From Synergistaceae bacterium (GTDB taxonomy: Bacteria; Synergistota; Synergistia; Synergistales; Aminithiophilaceae): DNA of 64,000 nt. Each line of letters starts with the position of its first letter. Position 1 is the first letter of the stretch. Made by a program: the position numbers and the translations under genes. The stretch lies in assembly GCA_016756725.1 (NCBI GenBank), contig JAESII010000004.1:661482-725481 (forward strand), read 5' to 3'. Of this stretch, positions 51,139 through 60,285 are shown one piece after another. The notes under the pieces are model-generated. The model saw only the letters and a list, made by a program, of their open reading frames with translations. It did no database searches and had not been told where the DNA came from.

Positions 51139-52497
51139 TCAGACTTCCTTGAGCAGGGCCCGGGCGGCGATCTGAACGGGGTCCCAGACGGGAGAGAAGG
51201 GCGGCGCGTAGCTGAGGTCCATGTCGACCAGATCCTGGACGGTCTTCTGGCCGTGGAGGCAGGCGGCGAGGACATCGATGCGCTTGGCTGCCCCTTCGAC
51301 GCCGACGATCTGTCCGCCCAGGAGACGGCCTGTCCCGTTTTCGGCCAGGAGCTTGACGTGGATCCTGCCGGCGCCGGGGTAGTAGCCGGCCCTGGTGCGG
51401 GTCTTGATCGTGGCGGCGCTGTAGTCGAGGTCGAGCTTTTTCGCTTCCGCCTCGAGGAGCCCCGTCCGGGCCACCTCGTACTTGCAGATCTTGCTCACCG
51501 CCGTGCCGACGACTCCGGGGAACCGGGCCGACTTGCCGGCCAGATTGATGCCGGCGACGCGGCCCATCTTGTTGGCCACCGTCCCCAGGGCGACGTGGAA
51601 GGGCTGGCGGCTCACGAGATGGAAGGTCTCGGCGCAGTCGCCGGCGGCCCAGACCGACGGCGTCGGCGTGGCCATCCTGTCGTCGACGCGGATGGCGTCG
51701 CGGACGCCCAGGGCCAGCCCCGCCTCGGCGGCCAGGGCCGTGTTGGGCCGGACGCCGAGGCCGAGGACGACGAGGTCGGTCTCGATCTCCCCCTTGTCGG
51801 TGACGACAGCCCGGATCTTCCCTCCGGCCGTCTCGACGGCCTGAAGGGTCTCACCGAGCCTCAAGTCGATCCCCACGTCGCTGATGGCGTCTCCGACGAG
51901 GGCCCCCATGTCGGGGTCGAGGGTGCCCATGACCTGGGGGGCCCGTTCGACGAGGGTGACTTTGAGGCCACGGTGGCAGTTGAGGGCCTCGGCGATCTCC
52001 AGGCCGATGTAGCCGCCTCCGACGACGATGGCCCGGGTGGGACGTCTTTCCCGGAGAAACCGCTCGAGGGCGATGCCGCTTTCAAGGGTGTTGACGCCGA
52101 AGACGCCGTCGCTGTCGATGCCGGGCACGTCCGGTTTGAAGGGAAGGGCCCCCGTGGCGATGAGCAGATCGTCGAACTCCATGGAGTAGCTCCGCCCCTC
52201 GCGATGGTCGGTGATCTGGACCGTCTTTCCACGGCAGTCGACGGCCATCACTTCCTGAAGGGTTCGGGCGTCGATGTCGTATTTCTCCCGGAAGGTCTCG
52301 GGCGTGCGGGCGATGAGCTGTTCCGGCTTTTCGATGAGGCCTGCCACGAAATAGGGGATCCCGCAGGCCGCGTAGGAGGTGTGGGGCCCCTTTTCGAAGA
52401 CGACGATCTCCCTATCCCTGTCAAGGCGCCTCAGCTGAGAGGCCGCACTCATGCCGGCGGCGTCGCCGCCGACGACGATCAGTCGCTTCCTGGCCAT
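51139..52497 (-). CDS. CoA-disulfide reductase-like flavoprotein
   Basis: 452 residues. FAD motif LIVVGGDAAGMSAASQLRR at the N-terminus, single active-site Cys in SYAACGIPYFVAG (near 44), NAD(P)H motif AIVVGGGYIGLEIAEAL (near 155), second FAD segment PSVWAAGDCAE (near 280) and the C-terminal dimerisation domain. The single Cys (not CxxC) places it with CoA-disulfide reductases, NADH oxidases and polysulfide reductases. Likely role is thiol, sulfur or oxygen detoxification in an anaerobe. Precise substrate unknown. Confidence 0.9.
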   Translation of the reverse strand: MARKRLIVVGGDAAGMSAASQLRRLDRDREIVVFEKGPHTSYAACGIPYFVAGLIEKPEQLIARTPETFREKYDIDARTLQEVMAVDCRGKTVQITDHREGRSYSMEFDDLLIATGALPFKPDVPGIDSDGVFGVNTLESGIALERFLRERRPTRAIVVGGGYIGLEIAEALNCHRGLKVTLVERAPQVMGTLDPDMGALVGDAISDVGIDLRLGETLQAVETAGGKIRAVVTDKGEIETDLVVLGLGVRPNTALAAEAGLALGVRDAIRVDDRMATPTPSVWAAGDCAETFHLVSRQPFHVALGTVANKMGRVAGINLAGKSARFPGVVGTAVSKICKYEVARTGLLEAEAKKLDLDYSAATIKTRTRAGYYPGAGRIHVKLLAENGTGRLLGGQIVGVEGAAKRIDVLAACLHGQKTVQDLVDMDLSYAPPFSPVWDPVQIAARALLKEV

Positions 52498-52532
52498 GAC
52501 CGGTCACCTTCTTTCTGCAACATATTTAATTC

Positions 52533-52561
52533 ATTTTAAGGAAATCGGCGCCCTTTGTCCA
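52533..52561 (-). promoter_or_regulatory. Promoter of the flavoprotein gene
   Basis: On the minus strand: TGGACA (complement of 52556-52561), 17 bases, TAAAAT (complement of 52533-52538). Confidence 0.65.
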
Positions 52562-52681
52562 CGGGGGTGGGTGGTTCCCGCAGGTGACGAATCCGTTGTT
52601 CCACCGAGGACGGAACCGGTCGTTCCTTTTACACTATCCTCATCCTGTTAGGACAAGGCAGGCAACCTCCTCTCTACTGGA

Positions 52682-52723
52682 ACACGGGGGCCCCGATCGC
52701 CACGGGGTCCCCGTGTGTTTTTT
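52682..52723 (+). terminator. Terminator upstream of the AsmA-like gene
   Basis: ACACGGGG (52682-52689) pairs with CCCCGTGT (52709-52716); an inner CCCCG/CGGGG pair extends the stem, and a T run follows (52718-52723). No gene lies upstream on this strand, since the flavoprotein gene is divergent. The 52562-52681 stretch may therefore encode a short RNA or a leader attenuator. No promoter or riboswitch could be assigned with confidence. Confidence 0.7.
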
Positions 52724-52810
52724 GTGCTAAGATTGCGTGGTCAAGGGGTGACTTTTGGATCTGTTCCAATTCTCAGGCTTTCGGCAAAAAAGATAAGGCA
52801 GGTGAAAGCC

Positions 52811-55800
52811 ATGGAAAAGAAGAAAAAACGCTTTCTGATTCTCGGCTCCGTCGTCGGTCTCCTTCTCCTGGCCTTTGTCGTCCTCTCCCAGGTGGACGTC
52901 GCCACCGACCTGATCGCCCGCAAGGTCTCCGAGGCCGTCCTTGAGGCGACGGGACTTGCCCTGTCCCTCGGTGACGTCAAGGGCAACCCCGTCTCGGGCT
53001 ACCGCTTTTCCGATCTTGCCCTCCGCGACTCGGGAGGTGCCGATCTTCTGGCCGTCGAGACGATCGAGGCCTCCGTCGCCCTTTCCTCGCTCCTGTCGGG
53101 CAAGCCCGCCCTGGAGGAGATCGTCGTCGAGGGTCTCAGCGGCGACGTCGGCCGCCTCCTGGCAGCGATGCCTTCCTCGGAGGGTCCTCCCGCTCTGGAG
53201 GTCTTCCTGGAGCAGATCCGGGAGACGGGGCGTTTCGACGTTCCCCTGAGACGGCTGCGGCTTAAGGAACTCGCCCTCACGACGCCTGGAGGCGACGTCG
53301 ACGTTGCCTCGTCGCGGACGACCTTCGGCGGAGACTCGATCGTCACCGATCTCGATCTCGCCTTTCGGGGACTGCCCGTCAGGGGTGACGTGAACCTCGA
53401 TTTTTCGCGGAAGGCCCTGGACCTGAAGGGCCTGGACCTCTCCGTCGGCAAGGGCCGAGTCACCGCCAAGGGGCGCATCGACCCCGAACTGGACGGCACG
53501 GCTGAGCTGAAGGGGTTCGATCTGGCCGAGCTGATCGAGCTCTGGCCGGAGATGGCCGATCAGGGGTTCGCCGGCATCTTCGGCGCCACCGTCAGGGCCT
53601 CCGGACAGTGGCACACCCCCCGTCTTGCGGGCGAACTCACCTTCGACGGAGGCCGCGTCGCGGCCATTCCCTTCGATGTGGCCCGCACCTCCTGGAGTTA
53701 TGACGTGAAGAGCCTGAGCCTTCCCGACGTGAAGGCCCGCCTGGCCGGCATCCCCCTGGCGGGAAAGATGAGCTTCGGGTTCAGCCAGCTCCCGCCCGAT
53801 ATCGACATCAGCATCTCTGCCCGTGACGTGGCTGTGGCCACGCTGGCCGAGAGTGTCCCCGCCCTCAAGGGAGCGACGGGGACGATTGAGGCCGTCACCG
53901 TCAACCTGGGCGGCCGCAGCGACGCCATCAGGGGCAAGGCCTTTGTCCGGGCGCCCCGATTCTCCTATGAGGGGCAGTCGGTGGAGGCCATCTCGGCGGA
54001 GATGAACTTCACCCCCGACGGCCGGGCCAAGCTCACCGGCGGCGCCCGGTGGATGGACATCCCCGTCACCGTCGAGGGCGATCTCGTCTATGCGCCGGAC
54101 ATCCGCTTCTCCTTCGTCGGCAAGGTCGTCGACCTCGATCTGGCCAGACTGGGTGATCTCCACGAGGGGCTGAGGGAGCTCAAGCCCCAGGGAAGGGCCA
54201 ACGTCAACGCCCGCGTCCAGGGCACCCCCGCCGACTATGCCGTCACGGCTACGGCCGATTCGGCCCGGGCCCGCCTTCAGGGCGAGCTCTTCGAGAACAG
54301 CCGCGTCGAGATCGCCTACGGGCCTTCCGGCCTGGACGTCAAATCCTTCAGGTCCCGATGGGGACAGGCAGCCCTCTCCGGATCGGGCCGGGTGACGGCC
54401 ATCGCCGAGGGCAAGCCCCGGCTTTCCCTCTCCGGGAAGGTGGAGAATCTCGATCTGGCCTCGCTGGCAGCCTTCGCTCCCGCCCTGGCCGAACAGAAGC
54501 CCTCGGGCCGGGTCTCTCTCGACTGGAAGGCCGAAGGCGACGCCGCGTCGCCGACGGTCACCGTCTCGGCCGCCTCGGAACGGCTCGCCCTCGCTCCGGT
54601 CAGCGCCGAAGGGGTGACCGCCTCGGGGAGCTTCAATCCCGGGGGCCAGGCCCTGCTCGCCTCGCCCCTCCAGATGGCGGCCAGAAAGCTCACCGCCGCC
54701 GGAGCCGTCTTCGAGGAGGCCCGGGCCTCACTGCTCATGGAAGGCCCCCTGGTGAGGCTCTCCGACGTGGCAGCCCGCCTGGGGGGCGGCAGCGTGACGG
54801 CTACGGGCACGATCGACACGGGCAAGACCCCTCAGGTTCTGGACCTCAAGGGCGACGTGAAGGATGTCGACCTCGCCAGGGCTCTGGCCAAGGACCTCGT
54901 TCCCGTCGATCTCGGCGGAAAGGTCACCGCCTCCTTCGCCCTGACGGGGACTACCGAGGCCCCGGCCTTCTCCCTTCAGGCCTCTTCTCCGGCCCTCACC
55001 GTCGAGGGGCTGGCCGTCGACGCCGTTCAGATCGACGTCGCCGGAACCCCGGCGGCGATCACCGTCAAGCGGGCTGAAGCCGTCGTCGGAGGGGCCCCCT
55101 TCACGGCCACCGGTGATGTTGCCCTCGGCGACGACATCAAGGCCAACTTCGCCGCCTCGGCGTCGGCCATCGATCTGGCGACGGTGACGGCCAAGCTGCC
55201 TCAGGCCGCCGACCTGGCCCTGACGGGCAAGGCGGACTTCTCCCTTTCCGGTTCCTACCGATCCGGCCAGGCCTCGGGCAGTGGCAGCCTCTCGTCGTCC
55301 AATCTCAGCGTCCGCGGCGTGGCCGTCGAGAACCTTCAGGTTCCCGTCGTCCTCGATCAGGAAAGCGTCCGGATCGAAGGCGCCTCGGCCCGCATCGCCG
55401 GCGGCGAGGCTCAGGCCAAGGCGTCGCTGCTTTTGGAGCGCATGACCTGGACGGCCGAAGTCTCGGTGAAGGGTTCGGAACTGAAGAGCCTGACGACGGC
55501 TCTTGCCGAGGGCAAGGGCAGCCTCAGCGGGCCGACGGATGCCACCTTCAAGGGCAACGGCAACGTCCGTTTCGGCACGATCCTGGGCAGCGGCACCGTC
55601 TCCGTCGGCGAGGGCCAGCTCGAGGGCTTCCGCTCCGCCGAGCTGCTGGCCAAGGTCCACGGCTCCTCCAGCTTCGGCTACCGCTCCATCCTGGCCAGCT
55701 ACACCGTCGACAGCTCGGTCCTCCAGCTTCTCCCGGGCACCCGCGTCCTGGCCCGGCCCGACGACAACCTCTACCGCAACGTCGAGGTCGAAGGCACCGT

Positions 55801-56170
55801 CGGCTTCGACAAGTCCCTCGACCTGGCCGTCCAGGGCAACGTCAACGTCCAGGCCCTCAACGCCTTCCTCGGCGGCATCGAGGGGCTCCTCACCAGCGGA
55901 GGGCAGACGCCGGAGGCCCTCCTTCGCGGGCTTTTCCAGGGCGTCACGGGAAGCGGTTCCCAGAGGGACTTCCGCAACGTCAGCCTCAACCTGGGCGGAA
56001 CGACGGAGGCCCCCAAGATCTCCAACCTCAAGATCGAACAGCCTCTGGAGCCGAAGGGGGAGGCCCCGGCCCAGGGCAAGGATGTCCAGGCCGCGCCGGA
56101 GCGAACCCAACCCACCGAGCCGGGCCAGATCCTGCAGCAGGAGATCCTCAAGCAGATCTTCGGCAATTAG
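52811..56170 (+). CDS. Large AsmA/TamB-like envelope protein
   Basis: 1119 residues. One N-terminal membrane helix (about 8-28, after MEKKKKRF) anchors a long periplasmic chain of repeated beta-rich units alternating Leu/Val-Asp-Leu strands (e.g. ALDLKGLDLSVGKGRVTAKG). This is the pattern of AsmA, TamB and YhdP proteins that bridge the two membranes and carry phospholipids or help outer-membrane assembly. The last 150 residues, with RNVEVEGTVGFDKSLDLAVQ and NVSLNLGGTTEAPKISNLKI, resemble the DUF490-like end of TamB. ATG at 52811 is chosen before the anchor. Monocistronic. No BamA/TamA gene is nearby. Confidence 0.82.
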   Translation: MEKKKKRFLILGSVVGLLLLAFVVLSQVDVATDLIARKVSEAVLEATGLALSLGDVKGNPVSGYRFSDLALRDSGGADLLAVETIEASVALSSLLSGKPALEEIVVEGLSGDVGRLLAAMPSSEGPPALEVFLEQIRETGRFDVPLRRLRLKELALTTPGGDVDVASSRTTFGGDSIVTDLDLAFRGLPVRGDVNLDFSRKALDLKGLDLSVGKGRVTAKGRIDPELDGTAELKGFDLAELIELWPEMADQGFAGIFGATVRASGQWHTPRLAGELTFDGGRVAAIPFDVARTSWSYDVKSLSLPDVKARLAGIPLAGKMSFGFSQLPPDIDISISARDVAVATLAESVPALKGATGTIEAVTVNLGGRSDAIRGKAFVRAPRFSYEGQSVEAISAEMNFTPDGRAKLTGGARWMDIPVTVEGDLVYAPDIRFSFVGKVVDLDLARLGDLHEGLRELKPQGRANVNARVQGTPADYAVTATADSARARLQGELFENSRVEIAYGPSGLDVKSFRSRWGQAALSGSGRVTAIAEGKPRLSLSGKVENLDLASLAAFAPALAEQKPSGRVSLDWKAEGDAASPTVTVSAASERLALAPVSAEGVTASGSFNPGGQALLASPLQMAARKLTAAGAVFEEARASLLMEGPLVRLSDVAARLGGGSVTATGTIDTGKTPQVLDLKGDVKDVDLARALAKDLVPVDLGGKVTASFALTGTTEAPAFSLQASSPALTVEGLAVDAVQIDVAGTPAAITVKRAEAVVGGAPFTATGDVALGDDIKANFAASASAIDLATVTAKLPQAADLALTGKADFSLSGSYRSGQASGSGSLSSSNLSVRGVAVENLQVPVVLDQESVRIEGASARIAGGEAQAKASLLLERMTWTAEVSVKGSELKSLTTALAEGKGSLSGPTDATFKGNGNVRFGTILGSGTVSVGEGQLEGFRSAELLAKVHGSSSFGYRSILASYTVDSSVLQLLPGTRVLARPDDNLYRNVEVEGTVGFDKSLDLAVQGNVNVQALNAFLGGIEGLLTSGGQTPEALLRGLFQGVTGSGSQRDFRNVSLNLGGTTEAPKISNLKIEQPLEPKGEAPAQGKDVQAAPERTQPTEPGQILQQEILKQIFGN

Positions 56171-56196
56171 GGATCCGGTCCCGTTGTTTCCGGACC

Positions 56197-56241
56197 GAAT
56201 GAACAAGGAGGGGCGCATCGGGCGCCCCTCCTTGTTCATTC
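56197..56241. terminator. Bidirectional terminator, 20-bp perfect stem
   Basis: Arms 56197-56216 and 56222-56241 with a five-base loop. The right arm covers the stop codon of the leftward binding-protein gene. Confidence 0.82.
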
Positions 56242-57194
56242 GAGCAGGTCAGGCCGGGCCGCTCCGGCGATGTCGGGCAGGTCGTCGAGGATCTTCTGTC
56301 CCAGAAGGAAGCGGGCCGTCTCGTCCAGGCTGGACAGGATGACCTCATCGAGGCGGATCCGGTACTGGTGGCGCTTCATGGCCTCCCGGGCGACCTTCGG
56401 AGAGAGGCCCGTCTCCTCGGCCATCATGGCCGCCGCCTCGTCGGGATGATCGGCGGCGTAGCGCTCGGCCCGTCTCAGCGCTCTCAGGAAGGAGCGGATC
56501 TCCTTCTCCCGTCCGGCGAGCCGTCGCTGATCGGCGACGATGAGGATGGGGTATTCGTTGCCGAGTCCTCCCAGGGTCATCAGTTCACGGGCTCCTTTCC
56601 TTTCGGCTGCTGACGGCGTGGGCTCGCTGGCGACGAATCCGTCGAGCGACCGGGCCAGGAGGGCGTCGACCATGCCATGGCAGGGGGGTCGAGGTCGATG
56701 ATGTCGATCTCCTCAGGGGCGATGGCCGCCCTGTCCAGGGCGGCCAAAAGCCCCCCGTAGGTGGAGGTGCCTTTTTTCACCCCCAGCCGCTTTCCCTTCA
56801 GATCGTCGAGGGCCCTGATCGCTGAATCGTCGCGGACCATGACGCGGTGGCGATTCTCCCCCGTGGCGTTGCTGGCGACGATCACGAAGGCATCATTGCG
56901 GGCGATGGCGATGACGGCGGCCGTATCCCCCATGGTGGCGATGTCGGCGGCACCGGAATAGAGGGCCTCGGCGCAGGCCGGACCGCTGGTGAAGCGCAGC
57001 GGTTCCACCGAAAGACCTTCGTCGTCGAAAAAGCCCATCCTTGTGGCCACGATGGGAATCACCTCGCCGATGCGGTCCTGGAAGGCGAAGCGGATCACCT
57101 TCGGGGGTGTTGCCTTTCCGGTCCCGGCCAGACCCGGGATGAACAGCAAGGCCGCCAGGAGCGACAGTAGGGGAAGAACGGGACCTTTTCTCAT
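56236..57194 (-). pseudogene. ABC importer binding protein (SsuA/NMT1 type), frameshifted
   Basis: From 57194 a signal peptide (MRKGPVLPLLSLLAALLF..) leads into an SsuA/TauA-like domain (FAFQDRIGEVIPIVATRMGF, then GAADIATMGDTAAV and LKGKRLGVKKGTSTYGG). At about 56680 the frame breaks: one frame ends DLDPPAMAWSTPSW, while the correct continuation, MVDALLARSLDGFVASEPT, is in another frame to 56236. One missing base in a CATGGC-ATGG repeat next to a run of six C would explain it. Either a recent mutation or a sequencing error. Last gene of the PadR-permease-ATPase-receptor operon; overlaps the ATPase gene by 4 bases. Confidence 0.8.
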
Positions 57195-57988
57195 GGACGA
57201 AATCCTCCTTCGAGGTGAGGTGAATGACGAAAGGTCGCGCAGCAAAGCGGCTCCGGGAAGCCGCCGCGCAGGGCCTCTTTCGTGGCCAGAAATTCTTCGG
57301 ACCGGCGGTTACGGGGGCGCTTCAGGGGGACGGGCACGGTTCTGGCCCTGCCCGGGGAGGGTCCCAGGAGAAGGACCCTGTCGGCGAGGTAGGCCGCCTC
57401 CTCCACGCTGTGGGTGACGTAGATCACCGTCGTCCTTCGGGCCGCCCAGAGGCGCAGAAGCTCCTCCTGAAGCCTCTCTCTCGTGTCGACGTCGAGGGAG
57501 CTGAAGGGTTCGTCCATGAGGAGCGCCTTCGGCTTCAAGGCGAGCACCCGGGCCAGAGAGACTCTCTGACTCATTCCGCCCGAGAGGGCGTGGGGGTACT
57601 TGGCGCCGTCCTCTTCGGTCAGCCCCATGATCGCGAGATAGCGGGAGACCTTTTCGTCGAGGTTTTTTCCCTTCAGGCCCTGCAGCTTCAGGCCGAAGGC
57701 GATATTCCGGGAGACCGTCAGCCAGGGGAAGAGGACGGCATCCTGAAAGACGACGGCCCGCTCCGGTGCGGGACGGTCGATTTCGGTCCCGTTGAAGAGA
57801 ACCCGCCCCCTCGTCGGTGCCGTGAAGCCGGCGATCAGGTTCAGCAGCGTCGTCTTGCCGCAGCCGCTCGGCCCCAGGATGGCCAGGAATTCCCCTTCCG
57901 AAACGGTCAGGTTCAAGTCGGAGAGGACCGGTTCGCTCCTTCCATCGTCAAGGGGGAAGGACTTGAAGACCCTCTCGAGGACGATCAT
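57191..57988 (-). CDS. ABC importer ATPase, SsuB/TauB type
   Basis: 265 residues. Walker A GPSGCGKTT (near 40), Q-loop VVFQDAVLFPW, signature LSGGMSQR (near 137), Walker B ALLMDEPFSSLD and H-loop YVTHS. Drives uptake of a nitrate-, sulfonate- or pyrimidine-like anion or small molecule with the permease encoded upstream. 4-base overlaps on both sides show a tight operon. Confidence 0.92.
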   Translation of the reverse strand: MIVLERVFKSFPLDDGRSEPVLSDLNLTVSEGEFLAILGPSGCGKTTLLNLIAGFTAPTRGRVLFNGTEIDRPAPERAVVFQDAVLFPWLTVSRNIAFGLKLQGLKGKNLDEKVSRYLAIMGLTEEDGAKYPHALSGGMSQRVSLARVLALKPKALLMDEPFSSLDVDTRERLQEELLRLWAARRTTVIYVTHSVEEAAYLADRVLLLGPSPGRARTVPVPLKRPRNRRSEEFLATKEALRGGFPEPLCCATFRHSPHLEGGFRP

Positions 57989-58782
57989 CCCTTTTCGCTG
58001 ACCGGTGCCCAGCGGTCAAGGGTTCCTCTCTCGAGGCGGCGGATCAGGACCCGCTCGAAAAAGAACCCGATGAGGCAGATGGCGGCGATGCAGGCGAAGG
58101 AGGAGGCGTAATCGAGGGTCCACCGTGCCTGGATGAGGGAGTAGCCCAGCCCCGTGCCGCTGCCGACGACCATTTCGGCGGCCACGAGGACGCGCCAGCT
58201 TGTGCCCAGGCCGATCCGCAGTCCGCTCAGGATGGATGGCAGGGTGGCGGGCAGGAAGACGTGAAAAAAAAGGGTTCCTTCGCCGGCGCCGAGCATCTGG
58301 GCGGCGCGGAGGAGGCGGGTGTCGACGTTTTTCGCTCCTCCCAGGACGCTGACGGCGATGGGTGCGAAGGCCGAGACGGCGATCATGAAAAGGGTAGCCC
58401 TCTCGCCGATGCCGAAAAGGAGGATGGCCACGGGCACCCAGGCGAGACCGGGAATCAGCAGAAGGAATTGGGGTATCTCCGAGGTGGCCCGTTCCAGTGC
58501 CCTGACCCGTCCGGCGGCAAGACCGTAGAGGACCCCTGACGCTGCGGCGACGGCAAAACCGGTGGCCCAGCGTCTGAGGCTGCTGAAAAGATGGACGTAG
58601 AGGGAGTGGCCGGCGAGATTCTTCCCGGCCAGCAGTTCCAGAAGGCGCAGGAAGGTCTCCTCCGGCGTCGGGAAGGGGACGCCGCGGAAAAGGAGAACGC
58701 CCTCGGCGGCGAGGCGCCAAGCCGTCAGAAGAAGGACGATGGAGAGGGTCGACTTCGGCATTTTTCGAAAAAGACCGGTCAT
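57985..58782 (-). CDS. ABC importer permease, SsuC/TauC type
   Basis: 265 residues with about six helices and the BPD_transp_1 EAA loop near ARLLRAAQMLGAGEGTLFFHVFLP (core AAQMLGAGEGTLFF). The GLAWVPVAILLFGIGE segment before it is typical of the SsuC/TauC group. ATG at 58782 overlaps the PadR gene by 4 bases. Forms the channel for the ATPase at 57191. Confidence 0.9.
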   Translation of the reverse strand: MTGLFRKMPKSTLSIVLLLTAWRLAAEGVLLFRGVPFPTPEETFLRLLELLAGKNLAGHSLYVHLFSSLRRWATGFAVAAASGVLYGLAAGRVRALERATSEIPQFLLLIPGLAWVPVAILLFGIGERATLFMIAVSAFAPIAVSVLGGAKNVDTRLLRAAQMLGAGEGTLFFHVFLPATLPSILSGLRIGLGTSWRVLVAAEMVVGSGTGLGYSLIQARWTLDYASSFACIAAICLIGFFFERVLIRRLERGTLDRWAPVSEKG

Positions 58783-59210
58783 GGCGTCCCAGAGGCGCCA
58801 CGACGGTCCTGGGAGAGGGAAAGGGAGGGCACGGGCTGATCCGGCAGGCTCCGGGAAGCCTCATCGAAAAAGCCCTCGATCAGCCTGGCATGGGTCGTCA
58901 GCGTGTCGATCCAGTTTCTCAGGCACCCTTCGCCTTCCTCGGTGAGCGAGTAGAGGCGTTTGGGGAGTCCCCTCTCCGGCTGGTCCCACTGGGAACGCAA
59001 CATGCCGCGCTCTTCCAGGGCGGCGAGATGACGGTAAAGTCCCGTCGGATTGAGGCCGATGCCGAGGCCCTCATGGTGGGCCTTGAGGGTCCTCGCCAGA
59101 TCGTAGCCGTGCGTTGGCCCCTCGCGGAGGAGGGTGAGGAGAATCCAGGGCGCCACGAGGCTGGTCATGCTTTTGCCCGTGCAGGGACAGTTCTCGAATT
59201 CTGCGGTCAT
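58779..59210 (-). CDS. PadR-family transcriptional regulator
   Basis: 143 residues. Winged-helix DNA-binding domain (about 18-95: PWILLTLLREGPTHGYDLAR.., LNPTGLYRHLAALEERGML, RLYSLTEEG) and a short C-terminal dimerisation helix. The N-terminal extension contains NCPCTGKS, a Cys-x-Cys not usual in PadR, possibly a metal or redox sensor. GAGGAG nine bases before the ATG supports the 59210 start. First gene of the ABC operon; probably autorepresses through 59223-59261. Confidence 0.88.
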   Translation of the reverse strand: MTAEFENCPCTGKSMTSLVAPWILLTLLREGPTHGYDLARTLKAHHEGLGIGLNPTGLYRHLAALEERGMLRSQWDQPERGLPKRLYSLTEEGEGCLRNWIDTLTTHARLIEGFFDEASRSLPDQPVPSLSLSQDRRGASGTP

Positions 59211-59222
59211 CGCCGACTACTC

Positions 59223-59271
59223 CTCAAGGTAGGATAGTCTACATTGTAGAGTAGCCTTGAGGCCAGATCAA
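59223..59271 (-). promoter_or_regulatory. padR-ABC operon promoter with nested palindrome
   Basis: On the minus strand: TTGATC (complement of 59266-59271), 17 bases, TACAAT (complement of 59243-59248). An inner palindrome CTACA-T-TGTAG (59239-59249) covers the -10, and outer arms CTCAAGG (59223-59229) / CCTTGAG (59255-59261) flank it. The -35 reaches into the end of the znuA-like gene. Confidence 0.75.
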
Positions 59272-60149
59272 GGACGTCGGCTCGAAAGAAGGGCCTCGGC
59301 GACGCGCCTCAGGTTCTCGTCCCAGTCCTCGGCGAGGGGGTCGAGAGTCTCCACGCCGGCTCCGGCGGCCCGGGCCAGGGTTTCCGCCGCCTTTCGGGAG
59401 AACTGGGGCTGGACGAAGATGACGGCGATCTTCTCTCTTCTGACCTCGTCGATGAGGGCTGCCAGCTCGCCGGCCTTGGGTTCCTTGCCCTCCACTTCGA
59501 CGGCCCTCTGGATCAGGCCGTAATCGTCGGCGAAATAGCCCCAGGAGGGATGAAAGACCATGAAGGAACTCCCCTCCAGCGGCCGGAGCCGCTCCATCAG
59601 CTCCAGATCGAGGGCGACGACGTCCCGGGCGAAGCGGCGGTAGTTCTCTCGGTAGGTGGCGGCACCCTCGGGGTCGGCCGAGACGAGGGCTCGGAGGATG
59701 TTCCGCCCTTGAGTCAGCACGGCCCGGGGCGAGAGCCAGACATGGGGGTCGAGGCCGCTCCGCTTTGTCATTTCATGGCCCTGGTCATGGTCGTGACGAT
59801 GGGAGGCCATGGCCCGTCTTTCGATGCCTTCTTCGGTGGCGATGATCGCCATGGACCGGTTGGCTGCACCGAGGCGGTCAAGCCAGGCTTCCTCGAAGGG
59901 CACGCCGACGGCGAAGTAGAGCCTTGCCCGGGCAAGCTCCCCCATCTGCTGCGGTCGCGGCTCGTAGGTGGCCGGGCTCGCTCCGGGCGGCACCATGACG
60001 GAGACGGCGACCCTCTCGCCGCCGATGGCCTCGACGAAAAACTTCTGGGGCAGGACGCTGACGAAGACGGCAAGGGGTTCCGACCGAGCCGGAACGGCAA
60101 AGGCCGTCAGGACAGCCATCACGATGAGGACGAACAGGTTGCGCTTCAC
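59268..60149 (-). CDS. Metal ABC transporter binding protein, ZnuA-like
   Basis: 293 residues. GTG start at 60149 with GGAGGAG upstream; the signal peptide follows (KRNLFVLIVMAVLTAFAV, cleavage near ARS-EP). It has the His/Asp-rich loop SHRHDHDQGHEM, GLDPHVWLSP and MVFHPSWGYFADDYGL, typical of cluster A-I zinc/manganese receptors. The usual first His ligand in the GxxPHxYEP motif is Ala here (GASPATYEPRP), and FVQPQFS replaces the usual acidic ligand. No znuB or znuC is nearby, so it must use another complex. Confidence 0.85.
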   Translation of the reverse strand: MKRNLFVLIVMAVLTAFAVPARSEPLAVFVSVLPQKFFVEAIGGERVAVSVMVPPGASPATYEPRPQQMGELARARLYFAVGVPFEEAWLDRLGAANRSMAIIATEEGIERRAMASHRHDHDQGHEMTKRSGLDPHVWLSPRAVLTQGRNILRALVSADPEGAATYRENYRRFARDVVALDLELMERLRPLEGSSFMVFHPSWGYFADDYGLIQRAVEVEGKEPKAGELAALIDEVRREKIAVIFVQPQFSRKAAETLARAAGAGVETLDPLAEDWDENLRRVAEALLSSRRP

Positions 60150-60208
60150 GGGCCTCTCCTCCTTCTTGCGAAGCTTTTGCATCTAGAGTGTATCTTTCCC
60201 GCAGTCTT

Positions 60209-60239
60209 TTGAAAAGGGGGCCTCGGGCCGGGCTATAAT
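60209..60239 (+). promoter_or_regulatory. Promoter of the P1 peptidase gene
   Basis: Perfect TATAAT at 60234-60239, with TTGAAA at 60209-60214 (19-base spacing). Confidence 0.55.
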
Positions 60240-60285
60240 GGGGCATGGCCTCAGCGGCTCGTGAAAGGACAAGGGAGGTGGAGCG

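Noticed and set aside
52562-52723. 4.5S/SRP RNA or fluoride riboswitch
   Set aside because: The conserved tetraloop domain and riboswitch cores could not be found.
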